Source: Kappaphycus alvarezii (lineage: Eukaryota; Rhodophyta; Florideophyceae; Gigartinales; Solieriaceae). Taken from it: 64,000 bases of DNA. Every line of letters starts with the position of its first letter. Positions within the stretch are counted from its first letter, which is position 1. Shown one piece after another: positions 55,147 through 64,000 of this stretch. A program made the position numbers and the translations under genes. The notes beneath the pieces are model-generated. The model was not told the origin of the DNA. It did not search any database and saw only the letters and a program-made list of their open reading frames with translations. The DNA lies in the NCBI GenBank assembly GCA_002205965.3, contig NADL03000126.1, positions 1 through 64,000 of the forward strand. The letters are read 5' to 3'.

Positions 55147-57042
55147 TGAACATGGCATGGGACGATTATGATTCCGGGTTTGAAACAGATGACGACTGGA
55201 ATTCTAGGATAAGTTTGAAACCCGAATGTGTTTCTTTTTGCGATGATATCGAATCAAAGGACAGAATTCGGAGCATGAAAGAAGATTACCTTTGCAAAGA
55301 AAATAAGAATACGTCGAATTCCATATATGAAGATGTGAGCACGACGGAAGAGGTCCTTCAAAATATTGAGGTTGAGGATCAAGAAGAAAAAGGGCGCCAA
55401 ATGGCAGAAATCCAAGGAAAAGTGCAGCACCTTCCCGCCCCCGCCTCACTGAAAATATCCGACATGTTAACATCTTCCGAAGTAATTGCATGGAGCGTTT
55501 CAGATTTAAGACAAGCAAGTGTACCGGTTACTCACTCGTTCGAACTTACCGACACTCAACCGATTTACCACAAGCCTAGACGTCAACCGCCAAAATATGA
55601 CCAATTTATCTCAGAAAATGTTACAAGTATGCTGAAAAATGATATTATTCGACCAGTTTCATCCCCATGGTCGTTTCCAGTTGTGGTCGCACCAAAGAAG
55701 GATGGAAAGCTGCGTTTTTGCGTCGATTACCGACAACTGAACCAGAGAATGATACCCGATCGATTTCCGATTCCGAACATGGAGGAGATCCTCGAGGACC
55801 TGAAGGACGGGAGATATTTCACCTCAATTGACCTTTACACTGGCTATTGGCAGATTCCATTGGATGAAAAATGTAAGGAAAAAACAACCTTTACCAGCAA
55901 AGCCGGTACGTTCAGGTTCGAAGTGATGCCTTTTGGTCTCATGAATGCACCAGCTACATTCCAAAGAATGATGAACGAGGTTTTGAAAGGACTTCCATTC
56001 GCAAGAGTCTATATCGATGATGTCGTCATATTCTCAGAAACATTGGATCAGCACATCTCGCACGTCAAGACAGTTGTGGAGAGGATATCGGAGTATAGCT
56101 TGAAAATTAAGTTGAGCAAATGCTTCTTTGCGAAAACTTCTATCCAATTACTCGGTCATATCGTCGACCAAGAGGGAATTAGAGTGGATCCAGAGAAAAC
56201 GAAAAAAATAAAGTTGGCACCAAGGCCCGCTTCAAAGACGGAGGTCCGAAGCTTCTTAGGACTGGCCTCATATTACAGAAGATTTATCAAAGATTTCGCC
56301 AAGACTGCAGCACCGTTACATGCCAGCACTACGAAGAACGGAAAATTTTACTGGAACAAGGAAATGGAAACTGCATTTCAGGAGCTTAAAGATAAGCTAT
56401 GTGTCCCCCAGTTCTCATGTACCCAGATTTCAAGAGACCATTCGTTGTGGAGACAGATGCCTCAGAACGGTCTTTGGGTGCCGTTTTGTCCCAAAAAGAT
56501 GAAAACGGAAGACTACACCCTGTTCAATTCGCAAGCCGAACTCTGAATGATGCGGAAAGAGATACTCAGTCTGCGAGAAAGAAGCGCTAGCTGTCGTCTT
56601 CGCGCTGAAAAAGTTTCGCGTATACCTTTTATCACTCGAGAAATTTGTCTTGATAACTGATCACCAGGCACTTAAAACAGCATTCCAAAAGAAGGATGTA
56701 CATCACCGCTTGGCCCGATGGCTCGACATTTTCGCAGAATATCGGTTTGAAATTGTGTATAGACCCGGACGCAATAATCAGCCTGCCGATTACCTATCCC
56801 GCTTGAGGGACGCACTGATTCCAAATGAAAAAGCTTCGGAGGACATCGTCGGAGTCGCCGAGTTGCAGTTGCCGAACGATAACGAGTACGAAGCTAATAT
56901 TCACGGACTGATCAAATTCCTCGATGGACTAGAAATGAGAAAGGTTGATCTTGAACACGAAATTGGGTACGCAGGAATCAAAAGGCTTTTACATTGTGGA
57001 ATGGGAAACTCTTCCGGCACACTAAAGCCGGTCCCCGACTAG
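55146..57042 (+). pseudogene. pol: Reverse transcriptase-RNase H of element 2
   Basis: The RT part is open from ATG 55146 (MNMAWDDYDSG) through FCVDYRQLN, YIDDVVIFS and LGLASYYRRFIKDF. A one-base loss in a C-run at about 56405 shifts the frame before RNase H. RNase H blocks (ETDASERSLGAVLS, TDHQALKTAFQKK) then continue in other frames, with further losses near 56560 and 56960. Element 1 is intact at the first two of these sites, so they are private to this copy. Confidence 0.92.
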
Positions 57043-58207
57043 TGGCCCCTTTGAAAGAAAGAATGAAGATCTTGAGGACTTTCCATGATGAGCTAGGGCA
57101 TTGGGATCTCGAAACAACCAAAAATTCGTAACTGAGAGATTCTGGTGGCCCGGTATCCATAAGGACGTCTATAATTTCGTGAAAAGCTGCGACAACTGCC
57201 AAAAATTCACTCCAATACGGAAGTATAAGACAACTCTAAGTTTTCCAGTTTCCGGTCTCTTTGAAACCTTCTCAATTGACTTCGCGGGCCCGTTCAAGGA
57301 AACTTCTTCCGGAAACAAATATCTCCTTATAGGGGTGGAACATCTTACTGGATGGCCAATAGCAGTTGCAGTCGAGGAGGCAAATGCTGAGGTGGTACTG
57401 AGATTCATCGAAAAAGAAATAATTGAACCGTTTGGTCTTCCAAAAAGGATCATCTCGGATAACGCCCTTTGTTTTACTGCAACTTCACTGCTTCGTTTTT
57501 TGGAAGAGAAAGGGATTCAGCTGAAGACCGTTCTCGCATACGCTCCTATGTCCAACGGGAAAGCGGAGAGGATGGTTGGAACCATCAAACGAGCAATATC
57601 GAAAACTATGTCGGAGAATGAAATCCAGTGGGAAGATGCCTTACCAAAAGTGTTATACGGCTACCGTCGAAGAAGAGGAAGAAATGGACGCTCACCATTC
57701 GAGCTAATGTACGGAAGGGCTCCTAGAATGTTACAGAGAGACATGGAAACAAATATTATCGATGAAGAGAGTAGGGAAGTTGAACTACTGGCCACCGAAG
57801 GCTGGAGATCACACCGCGCGCTAACACAGACAAGAAATAAGGATGCAGAACCTGCAGTCAGAACCTTTTCAGTTGGCTCTAAAGTACTTGTAGTACATGG
57901 AAAAGCAATGCAGCAGGCTGTGAAGTGGCCGGCCTTCCAAACCAAGTACTCGAACCCTTGCATCGTCACGGAGGAAAGACACCCGCACTATCAGCTCTGT
58001 TCAAGCTCAGGGAAGAGATCAAGGAGGGCCATCCATGCACGTCGTCTGGTCCCTTACCATCAGAGGCCTGAAGAATTCCTTCTCACACAGGACTATGCGC
58101 AACCACGGGGCATACTCATCTTTAACTATAGAATGATTCCTATGGGAGGAAAAAGGGCCTGGGAATGGATCATCTCGTTACGCGGGACTACTACGAACTC
58201 CACGTAA
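57043..58207 (+). pseudogene. pol: Integrase of element 2
   Basis: HDELGHW-L and CDNCQKF (HHCC), SIDFAGPF, IISDNALCF, GKAERMVGTIKRAISKTM (DDE) and the GPF/Y-like end GSKVLVVHGKAM ... HARRLVPYH. One A is missing near 57122, inside the zinc region; from 57125 it is open to 58207 and, unlike element 1, the catalytic core is unbroken. A one-base loss near 58176 detaches the C-terminal modules. Confidence 0.9.
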
Positions 58208-59228
58208 TCATCCATTTCTACATTAATATATGCCTATGTTTTCGTACGTTGAACGGACCATTGCTACCTGAAGAAGATTTCCGACTATTAATAAGAGTTC
58301 TATTTTCATTCCAAAACGGAAGGTTCACGGAAGCAGGTCCAGAGTTTGTGGAGGTAATATATCATTACTCTATAGGAAGATATGGAATGGTAGCTGCTGG
58401 AGACTTGTCGCAAACGTATCTGAATATTATCCGTCCAATTTACGTATTTCTCAAGAACAACCAAGACGTGCGACTGAGAGGTTACGCCTTACCCCCGGAT
58501 ATGGAATACAGGCTGGTCCCGTATCCTCTATGGGAACCTTACGTTTCTCCGCCACAAATTGGGAACGTTGGAGGCGGCGAGGATCCTCCTGAAGCAGTGA
58601 TGATGACCAGAGGAGGACCTTCAGGAGACAACAACCCGCCCAGAAGAGGTTCCGGTCGTCCCCCGAGAGGACCTCGTGCAGGTCCCAGTACGTCAGGAGC
58701 TGGTCGCGGCCATTCATCGGGACCGTCCACCACAACTTCATCTCTAGCTCTCCTTCACAACCATGCACAGCATACAGTCGGAAGAAGAAGATTATCTTTT
58801 TGGCTGCGCAATATCTCCGAGGATGCGAACGATGCGCAGGTCATTTCTTATTTCATGATAAGCATCTGTTTATGTTTTAGGGCGCTACATGGACCGCACT
58901 TATCTTACGAAGATTCGTTCTTGATGATGCGCGTCTTCTTTTCTTATCGACATCCATTCCTCCGGCATCTTCCAGAAGAGTTTGCATATCACATATATTT
59001 TTTCACTCTTGGAAGATTCGGAAGAGTCACGGAAGAAGAATGTATTCAACCCCACCTCGATGTATCAAACCAATATATGAGGCTATGCTACAAAGTGAGG
59101 TACCAGTAATGCGAACCTACTTTTTAGAGCATCATATTGGTAATCAGTTGCATCCGTACCCGTTTGAGAGACCATACATTTTATCAATAAGACAGCGAAC
59201 ACTAACGGAAGCAGAAGAAGAGCAGTGA
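58165..59228 (+). pseudogene. C-terminal tandem modules of element 2
   Basis: The frame runs from ATG 58165 through module 1 (about 58195-58548), the Gly/Pro/Arg-rich linker and most of module 2 (about 58835-59190). A one-base loss near 59063 (GATG-ATC) puts the last 55 codons in another frame; they end EAEEEQ-stop as in element 1. Whether the modules are fused to integrase (element 1) or separate (here) depends on one G near 58176. Fusion is the better reading, because element 1 is continuous. Confidence 0.8.
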
Positions 59229-59261
59229 CGAGTCGGGACGTTCGTCTTGAGCGAGAGGGCG

Positions 59262-59967
59262 TGATGTGCGCAAATTCGCACACGAAAAAAATCTAGATGA
59301 GGACCATGATTGTATACAGTATCGGAATTGGGAAGATATTTTTACAGTTTTTGAATTTGCAAGATATTTTTAATTTGGGTGAGTGTGGCAAATTCATCGG
59401 TTGATTTTTTCATTTTAGGACACGCTGTCATAGTAGATGTCAGTACAGTTCCAGGTTGTGGGTGATACTACAAGTAGCTCTGAAAGGTCTATATAATGGC
59501 CACATCAATTCCCACCCCTGGCCGATGGTGGCTGGCATGGGTATGGCACCTAGATATTTACCTTGAGGAAATATCTTCTAATAGTCTCTCTGGTTCACAC
59601 GATTACCGTGAATACATTTTATGGTTATTAGTATGTTTGAGACTTTTGGGGTAGCCAAAAGTCTATATAAGCCGAGTAAACTGCTTCCTTTAGTGGAGGT
59701 GAAGCAGACAACTTCAAGCCAAGTCCCGAGTAGTAGGAAGTTGAGAGTCAACTTCAGACCCAAGAAAACTTTTTCTTACGCTAGTCGCAGAGCGTCGGTG
59801 GTAGACCCTGCCCCTTTTATACTTGCTTGTAGCTTCTCAACTCTCTTCTATATACACTCCCTTTTGTTCGTTCAACAATACCACGGTAGCACTTTTGTCG
59901 CTCGCAACACCTCCTTCTCAGGGTAATTGGTTCTGAGGATCTCTTCCCCGCCGATTTACCCCTATCA
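59262..59967 (+). repeat. 3' LTR of element 2 (short type)
   Basis: 706 bp, with the element-1 type bases (GATGGTGGCTGGCATGGG) and an 8-bp loss in the first R-region hairpin (GAAGCAGACAACTTC). The polypurine tract GAGCGAGAGGGCG precedes it. Confidence 0.95.
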
Positions 59968-59972
59968 ACGGC
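59968..59972. repeat. Target site duplication of element 2 (right)
   Basis: ACGGC, matching 52459-52463. Confidence 0.95.
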
Positions 59973-60772
59973 CTCCGCAGAAATACGGGCGGCACGCGGC
60001 CGGCAGATCGCTGTTCAAACAGAGGTTGAGGAACTTTGCCAGGGCATGTAGGCAATCCCTCCCGGGCGTGACCCACCTGCCGGGCGAAGCAGCATTCGCA
60101 GGAACACTGGGGATAGACCATCGGCCTCAGGAGCGGTTGAAGGATCCAGGCTGTGAATGGCACGGCGGACATCCGAGACCGAGAATTTTAGCGCCGGAGG
60201 CAAACCGTGAGGGGGCATGGGAGTGATTGGGATGGGGGCGGGGGATGAAGTGAAGCGAAGGATTGAAAGTTAGCTTCGCTGGGGGAGAGTGGGGGATCGA
60301 CTTATTGAAGGGCTACTGTGGCCCGGGAAGGTCTACCGGGAGAGGAAGCGACGGCATCTGCGAAGGCCGTGTCAGGGCGGGCGAGGGTGGCAGGGGATGG
60401 AATCGGAGAGGGGGTGGCGGAGAATGAACAACGAGGAGGCCTCATCGAAGAGGTCATCATAGAGGCGGCTAGAGGCCATGCGGATGCGGTCGACAAGGCT
60501 GGAGCAATTTTCCCTGCGGCGGCGGCCAAGAGCGCGGGGCGGTTGTGTCGGAAAACCAACTTCAGGATGGCAAGAAGTTCCAGAAGGCTCGAGTCCTGTG
60601 CTCTGGCGATGGAGAGATTTAACGCAGAACAAGGCAGCAAGTATAAGTCGTAAGTCGCGGCTTGGACCGGGCGAGGAATGAAGGTGAGAACAGGGAAGGG
60701 GGCGGAGAGGAGGGAGGAGTTGGAGGGGTGCTGGGATGGTCCTGAAACTAGATTCACAGCTGGGAGATTCAT
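59968..60772 (-). pseudogene. LINE ORF2 N-terminal part
   Basis: ATG 60772 overlaps the stop of the preceding ORF as ATGA. After a weakly conserved N-terminus with frameshifts, the minus strand reads LPPALKFSVSDVRRAIHSLD, PSTAPEADGLSPVFLRMLLR and, in another frame, a segment ending YFCGG. It then continues across element 2 into RLTALPKPNGG. This is the conserved RT0-RT1 region of LINE polymerases. No N-terminal AP endonuclease is evident, in line with the C-terminal endonuclease-like domain. Confidence 0.8.
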
Positions 60773-61706
60773 GCGTTAGGATCCATGTCGGCATCGGGGG
60801 CGGGAATTTGTTCGAGGAGACCATAGGGGTTTGATGTCTGCTGTAGTAGGGAGCGGAGGGATGGCGATTGGGCATTCGGGGCGCCGACTGTAATCCAGCC
60901 ATCCGTTTGAGGCGGAACAGGGGCAGTCTGGGTACGGCGGCGTTTGAATCCACCTGCCGCTGCTGGTGGGGGAGGCAGAGGGACTGCTCCAGGGAAACCA
61001 GGGAGGTCCCACAGTTTGGCAAAGTATTTTCGTATCGATATCCCGGAGAGCGGTGGTGAAGGATCGAGCCGGAGACCATTTGCAATTGTCGTCTTCCAAG
61101 CGAGAGATTTCAGAAACGCAGACTTGCCATACTGCAACGAGGTCATCAGCCGAGAGTCATTCTCTGGATCCATTATGCCGGAGAAGGTAAGCTTTGGTGC
61201 GTCAAAGTTTGTCAGAATGCTGCGCTAAGGTGCGGTAAGAGTCGTATGCAGCGTTGACGTAGATAAGTGCGCTCCGCCGCACAGATATAGAAGTGGTTCG
61301 GATCTGCGGATTGGATAATGGAGCAGGAACCAGGGAATCCCCCGGCAGAGATGGCGGCGCGAAACTGGGATGGGTTGTGGATCTGGAAGGTCGACGGAAC
61401 AGAAACGCGAACGAAACGCTTCTGATTACCTCCGAAAAGGCCGCGGGTGGCATTGCGAACAGTGCCTGCAAACTTACGGGCTAGGCGGGCGTCGTCGAGA
61501 TCGCGATGCTCAGTCAAGCCTTGACGACCGAGGGGCGGAAGCCGCCGAATAGGGTGGGTCCGCACCGGGGCTGGGGCCGCCGGAGCTTTGACTGCTCGCA
61601 GATACGGGGCCGGTGCTGTGGCCGCAGGATCCTCGTCAGGCGAGTTGGCGTCGGAAGCGGAAGGAGAACGGGGTGCGGAAACGTCAACGCCGACAAGCGC
61701 GTTATA
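60769..61706 (-). pseudogene. LINE ORF1
   Basis: On minus: VGVDVSAPRSPSASDANSPD, a Pro/Ala-rich stretch, then LARKFAGTVRNATRGLFGGN and FYICAAER. After a frameshift it continues ALIYVNAAYDSYRTLAQHSD and the 134-codon frame MDPENDSRLMTSLQYGKSAF to its TGA at 60769. Probably the nucleic-acid-binding ORF1 protein by position; no zinc knuckle is seen. It ends in the 4-base overlap ATGA with ORF2. The 5' UTR is missing: at about 61706 another LINE copy begins in opposite orientation. Confidence 0.65.
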
Positions 61707-61712
61707 TATAGT

Positions 61713-62792
61713 TGATTCGTTTGGACTTATCTCCGACCTGCTTACCCTTTCCCAGGACCGCCAATAGCAAGAGATCCCTCGGTCCGCCATCTCGCTCTTA
61801 TCCTCCCGTCACCCGCAGCTGTCTTCGTCGCTTACAGCTACGGCTCTTTTCGAGCGTTGTTCATCGCCGGTCCCCGGCGAAAGGCTCCAGTTTGCGATCA
61901 CAACTGAACTCATGCCATCGAAGTCCGATAGCTTGTTCTCGTCCGCGGCAGCCCACGACCGAGCACGGCTCCTCTCCGTGCGCACATCCTCCGCATCGTC
62001 TGTTTTCTCTCGCTTCCTCACCCCCCGACCGCGGTACGTACATGTCCCTTCTACGTTGAAAGTCGCTCTGGCTCTACGTCTCGGCATCGCGCTATTCCCT
62101 GGATCTACTCGCTGTCCGGTCTGCTCCCGCCGCTCGGCCGACATCGCACCCGTCTTAGATCCAAGCGGTCAACACGCGTTGACCTGCAAATACGAAGACG
62201 GAATGACTCGTCGTCATCACATCCTCTGTAACGTTCTTGCCCGCTACTGCAAGGAAGTTTGGATCGTCGCCCCCGTCGAGCATCCTTTCCTCTACCAGGT
62301 TCCCAACCCATCTGGGCATTCGAAGTCCCCCGCTCTACGAATGGACATTTTCATACCCGCTGCATACGGGCTTCACAGTACCGATATCGCCGTCGACTTT
62401 ACTGTTGCCCACCCCTCCGCCCGCCGCCACATTTCGCCAAGTACGGTTACTGCCGGCGCCGCCGCGACACTCGCAGAGCGCGAGAAACATCGTCATTACG
62501 GCACTTACTGCAACCGAAACGATATACTCCTCTCCCCCGTCGGGATTGATATCTATGGCGCCTTGGGCGACGACGGTAAGGCATTTTTCCGCCGCCTTGC
62601 TTCCTTCGCTGCTTCCCGTCGCGGTTCCTCCCCTCAACAGGAGCTCCGCGACTTCGTTACCCGTTTTGCATTTAGTCTCTAAATAATGCAGGCGCGACAA
62701 GTTTCTACCCGCCGCCCGCATCCGTAGTTAATTTATGAATACCCTCCGAACGCCTCTGTGCGACATTGCACGACAAATAAAGATCTACCACC
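61713..62792 (+). pseudogene. LINE ORF2 C-terminus and 3' UTR (right arm)
   Basis: The best-preserved C-terminal region. 61912-62682 holds CPVCSRRSADIAPVLDPSGQ-HALTC (zinc motif), TRRHHILCNVLARYC, RMDIFIPAAYG ... STDIAVDFTVAHPS (PD-D/ExK-like spacing), AEREKHRHYGTYC and DIYGALGDDGKAFFRRLASF. Such CCHC plus restriction-like endonuclease ends occur in R2/CRE-like LINEs that cut specific targets. The uninterrupted CGTAC at 62037-62041 is the empty site of element 1. The 3' end is near 62792 (AATAAAGATCTACCACC), with no poly(A). Confidence 0.85.
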
Positions 62793-62814
62793 TACTGCGT
62801 ATGCAGCCTAACCC

Positions 62815-62835
62815 GTACAGTACAGTATGATACTG
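62815..62835. repeat. CAGTA palindrome beside LINE 3' end (right arm)
   Basis: GTACAGTACAGTATGATACTG, 23 bp beyond the LINE end; the inverted equivalent of 4213-4233. Confidence 0.6.
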
Positions 62836-62930
62836 AAAAAAACAGTACAAAATGCAACGTTTGTCCCCATCATCCTTCGATATTCACTTAGCGGGCGCAA
62901 GTTTATTGCATATCAGACTTCGGAAAAACT

Positions 62931-63333
62931 TTCAAAAAATTAAATCTTTTATAAATTTAGGAGCTGGCTCATGGTCACCATTCCAATCATGCCAAAATTC
63001 CTCGATATTGGATGAAACTTCTTTACTTTCATTTCTTCTGTACGGAGATCAAAAAATCGGTTAAACCCCCGACCGATTCCTTCCAACAAAAAAACTACGC
63101 AGTTAGCTGTATTGGTACACAGAAAAACTTTCATGAGTACTTCAACAAGATACCGAAGAAAGGCAAGTGACCATTTACAAAATGCTCCGATGGATGCAAT
63201 CGGATGTTGCAGTCCCTCCATTAATTTTCGAAGCGCAAGTAACACAGCACAGAAAACGACCGTTCTTTCCAAATAACGAAAGTCCCAACAATTTCCCTCC
63301 ACTAATCACGAAAGAGTACAGAACATCAAACAT
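62931..63333 (-). pseudogene. Unknown gene B, right copy
   Basis: ATG 63333 (MFDVLYSFVISGG) matches the intact left copy. An added base near 63285 and further indels near 63100 and 63050 break it; the middle (ERTVVFCAVLLALRKLMEGL) is almost unchanged. The stop position is conserved at 62931. Confidence 0.5.
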
Positions 63334-63534
63334 ATTTTCCAGGGGACACAGATTTAAATTTCATAACGCCGTTGTTCGCTTTTCACGAGGACTTCCAGTC
63401 GAAATCCTAGTTTTAAAGGTCTTAACTCTACTCAAACCTTGTCATCACCCACAAAGTGCTGTCCTTCTAACTTGTTGAACCTACAGCCACGATCCTTGAA
63501 CGCCAACTCCATCTCACTTACAACCTCTGTCGCC

Positions 63535-64000
63535 ATGCCGTTACAACACTTTCCTGGCGGTCTCAACGTAATGGCCCCATCACCAATCCTACCATCATCG
63601 CCTTCACTCTGGACAAGTAGACGAACAGATTGCACTGCCCTGGCCTGCAGACCAAATTATAATCCGTATGGCCTCAACGTTTACATCAAAATGAGCAACG
63701 CGCCACGTTTCGTTCTCGGCTTTACCTGTTTTACGTATGATAGCTTGGTCATCCGTCTTCCGGGTCAAGCTATTTATCTATGGATTCTAAACATGGGGCT
63801 AACCGCAAACTTTATCAAGTATCGCCCGCGCCGGAACTCCGCGGAATCTGATTATCGCGGCAAAGTAAAGGAAAATATGGATGATTTGACAAGGTCAGTT
63901 AGCAATCCGGATTGCCGTGTAGAGCTACATCACGACGATACAGGTTCATGGCCCGGGCAGCATTTCCAAGTCGATGCGGTGGTAGGTAAGGTAGTGAGGA
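63535..64000 (+). CDS. Unknown gene A, right copy, cut by window end
   Basis: ATG 63535 opens a frame that runs through MSNAPRFVLGFTCFTYDSLV, where the left copy is broken, and on to HHDDTGSWPGQHFQVDAVVG. One C is missing near 63988 relative to the left copy, so the last visible codons are probably out of frame. Only about 150 residues are visible. No family recognised. Its divergent neighbour is gene B, as in the left arm. Confidence 0.5.
   Translation, partial: MPLQHFPGGLNVMAPSPILPSSPSLWTSRRTDCTALACRPNYNPYGLNVYIKMSNAPRFVLGFTCFTYDSLVIRLPGQAIYLWILNMGLTANFIKYRPRRNSAESDYRGKVKENMDDLTRSVSNPDCRVELHHDDTGSWPGQHFQVDAVVGKVVR

Larger units (their letters stand above)
52464..59967 (+). mobile_element. 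Ty3/gypsy retrotransposon, element 2 (complete, 7504 bp)
   Basis: Same structure as element 1 and nearly identical internally, inserted in the reverse-transcriptase gene of a LINE on the opposite strand, with a perfect 5-bp duplication. Its gag-protease is intact. Its two LTRs are not alike: the 5' LTR matches copy 3's short LTR, the 3' LTR matches element 1. Confidence 0.97.
61713..64000. repeat. Right arm of large inverted duplication
   Basis: Inverse complement of 12838-12525 joined to 5012-3040. It has accumulated its own small indels, including a T gained near 63285 and a C lost near 63988. It reaches the window end, so its outer boundary is unknown. Confidence 0.88.

Noticed and set aside
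1-64000. tRNA or rRNA genes
   Set aside because: I looked for cloverleaf-like T-arm boxes and conserved rRNA blocks and found none I could support; only tRNA-complementary primer sites are present.

Overview
The window is eukaryotic repeat-rich DNA, built almost entirely from nested retrotransposons, with one recognisable host-type gene (a Cdc20/Fizzy-like WD40 gene, broken by frameshifts). There are no operons, ribosome binding sites or bacterial genes. The Cdc20-like reading frame shows no obvious introns, and the repeats are Ty3/gypsy and LINE-like. This would fit a compact-gene eukaryote such as a red alga or another protist, or a fungus, but the species cannot be fixed from the sequence.

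Layout. 1-2235: two LTR pieces of an unusual long type that carries an acidic-protein ORF, with a LINE scrap between them. 2812-4116: a divergent pair of unknown genes (A on minus, B on plus). 4257-13313: the 3' part of a LINE on the minus strand, split by a 7.5-kb Ty3/gypsy element (element 1, 5013-12519, 5-bp target duplication CGTAC). 13314-16976: a chimeric, internally deleted gypsy copy with a long LTR at one end and a short LTR at the other. 16977-18139: another LINE 3' part on the plus strand. 18687-20232: the Cdc20-like pseudogene. 21610-23273: a LINE scrap and a long LTR. 24165-29548: an old deleted gypsy copy that still has a long LTR at both ends. 29549-39050: AT-rich decayed DNA with one more probable long LTR and a 295-bp tandem duplication. 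39050-43150: a decayed gypsy copy of a second lineage. 43213-49860: a decayed gypsy copy of the first lineage with a truncated long LTR. 49862-50955: a long LTR on plus. 50956-61706: a LINE on minus whose reverse-transcriptase gene is split by the second young gypsy element (element 2, 52464-59967, target duplication ACGGC). 61713-64000: a LINE 3' end plus genes B and A again, as an inverted copy of 3040-5012 + 12525-12838.

How the parts work together. The young gypsy elements encode Gag (two CCHC knuckles), a DSG protease, reverse transcriptase with YIDD, RNase H, and an HHCC/DDE integrase. Fused behind the integrase is a C-terminal extension made of two diverged copies of a ~115-residue module that I do not recognise. 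A related set of elements has long LTRs (about 1.45-1.5 kb) whose U3 part contains an ORF for an acidic protein with its own TATA-like box. It resembles a transcription activator only in composition. Long and short LTRs share the same promoter-R-U5 half but have unrelated 5' halves. The tandem C-terminal module and the LTR-borne acidic ORF are the best candidates for something undescribed. Mosaic LTRs, mismatched flanks and an inverted duplication at the window edges show repeated ectopic recombination between copies.
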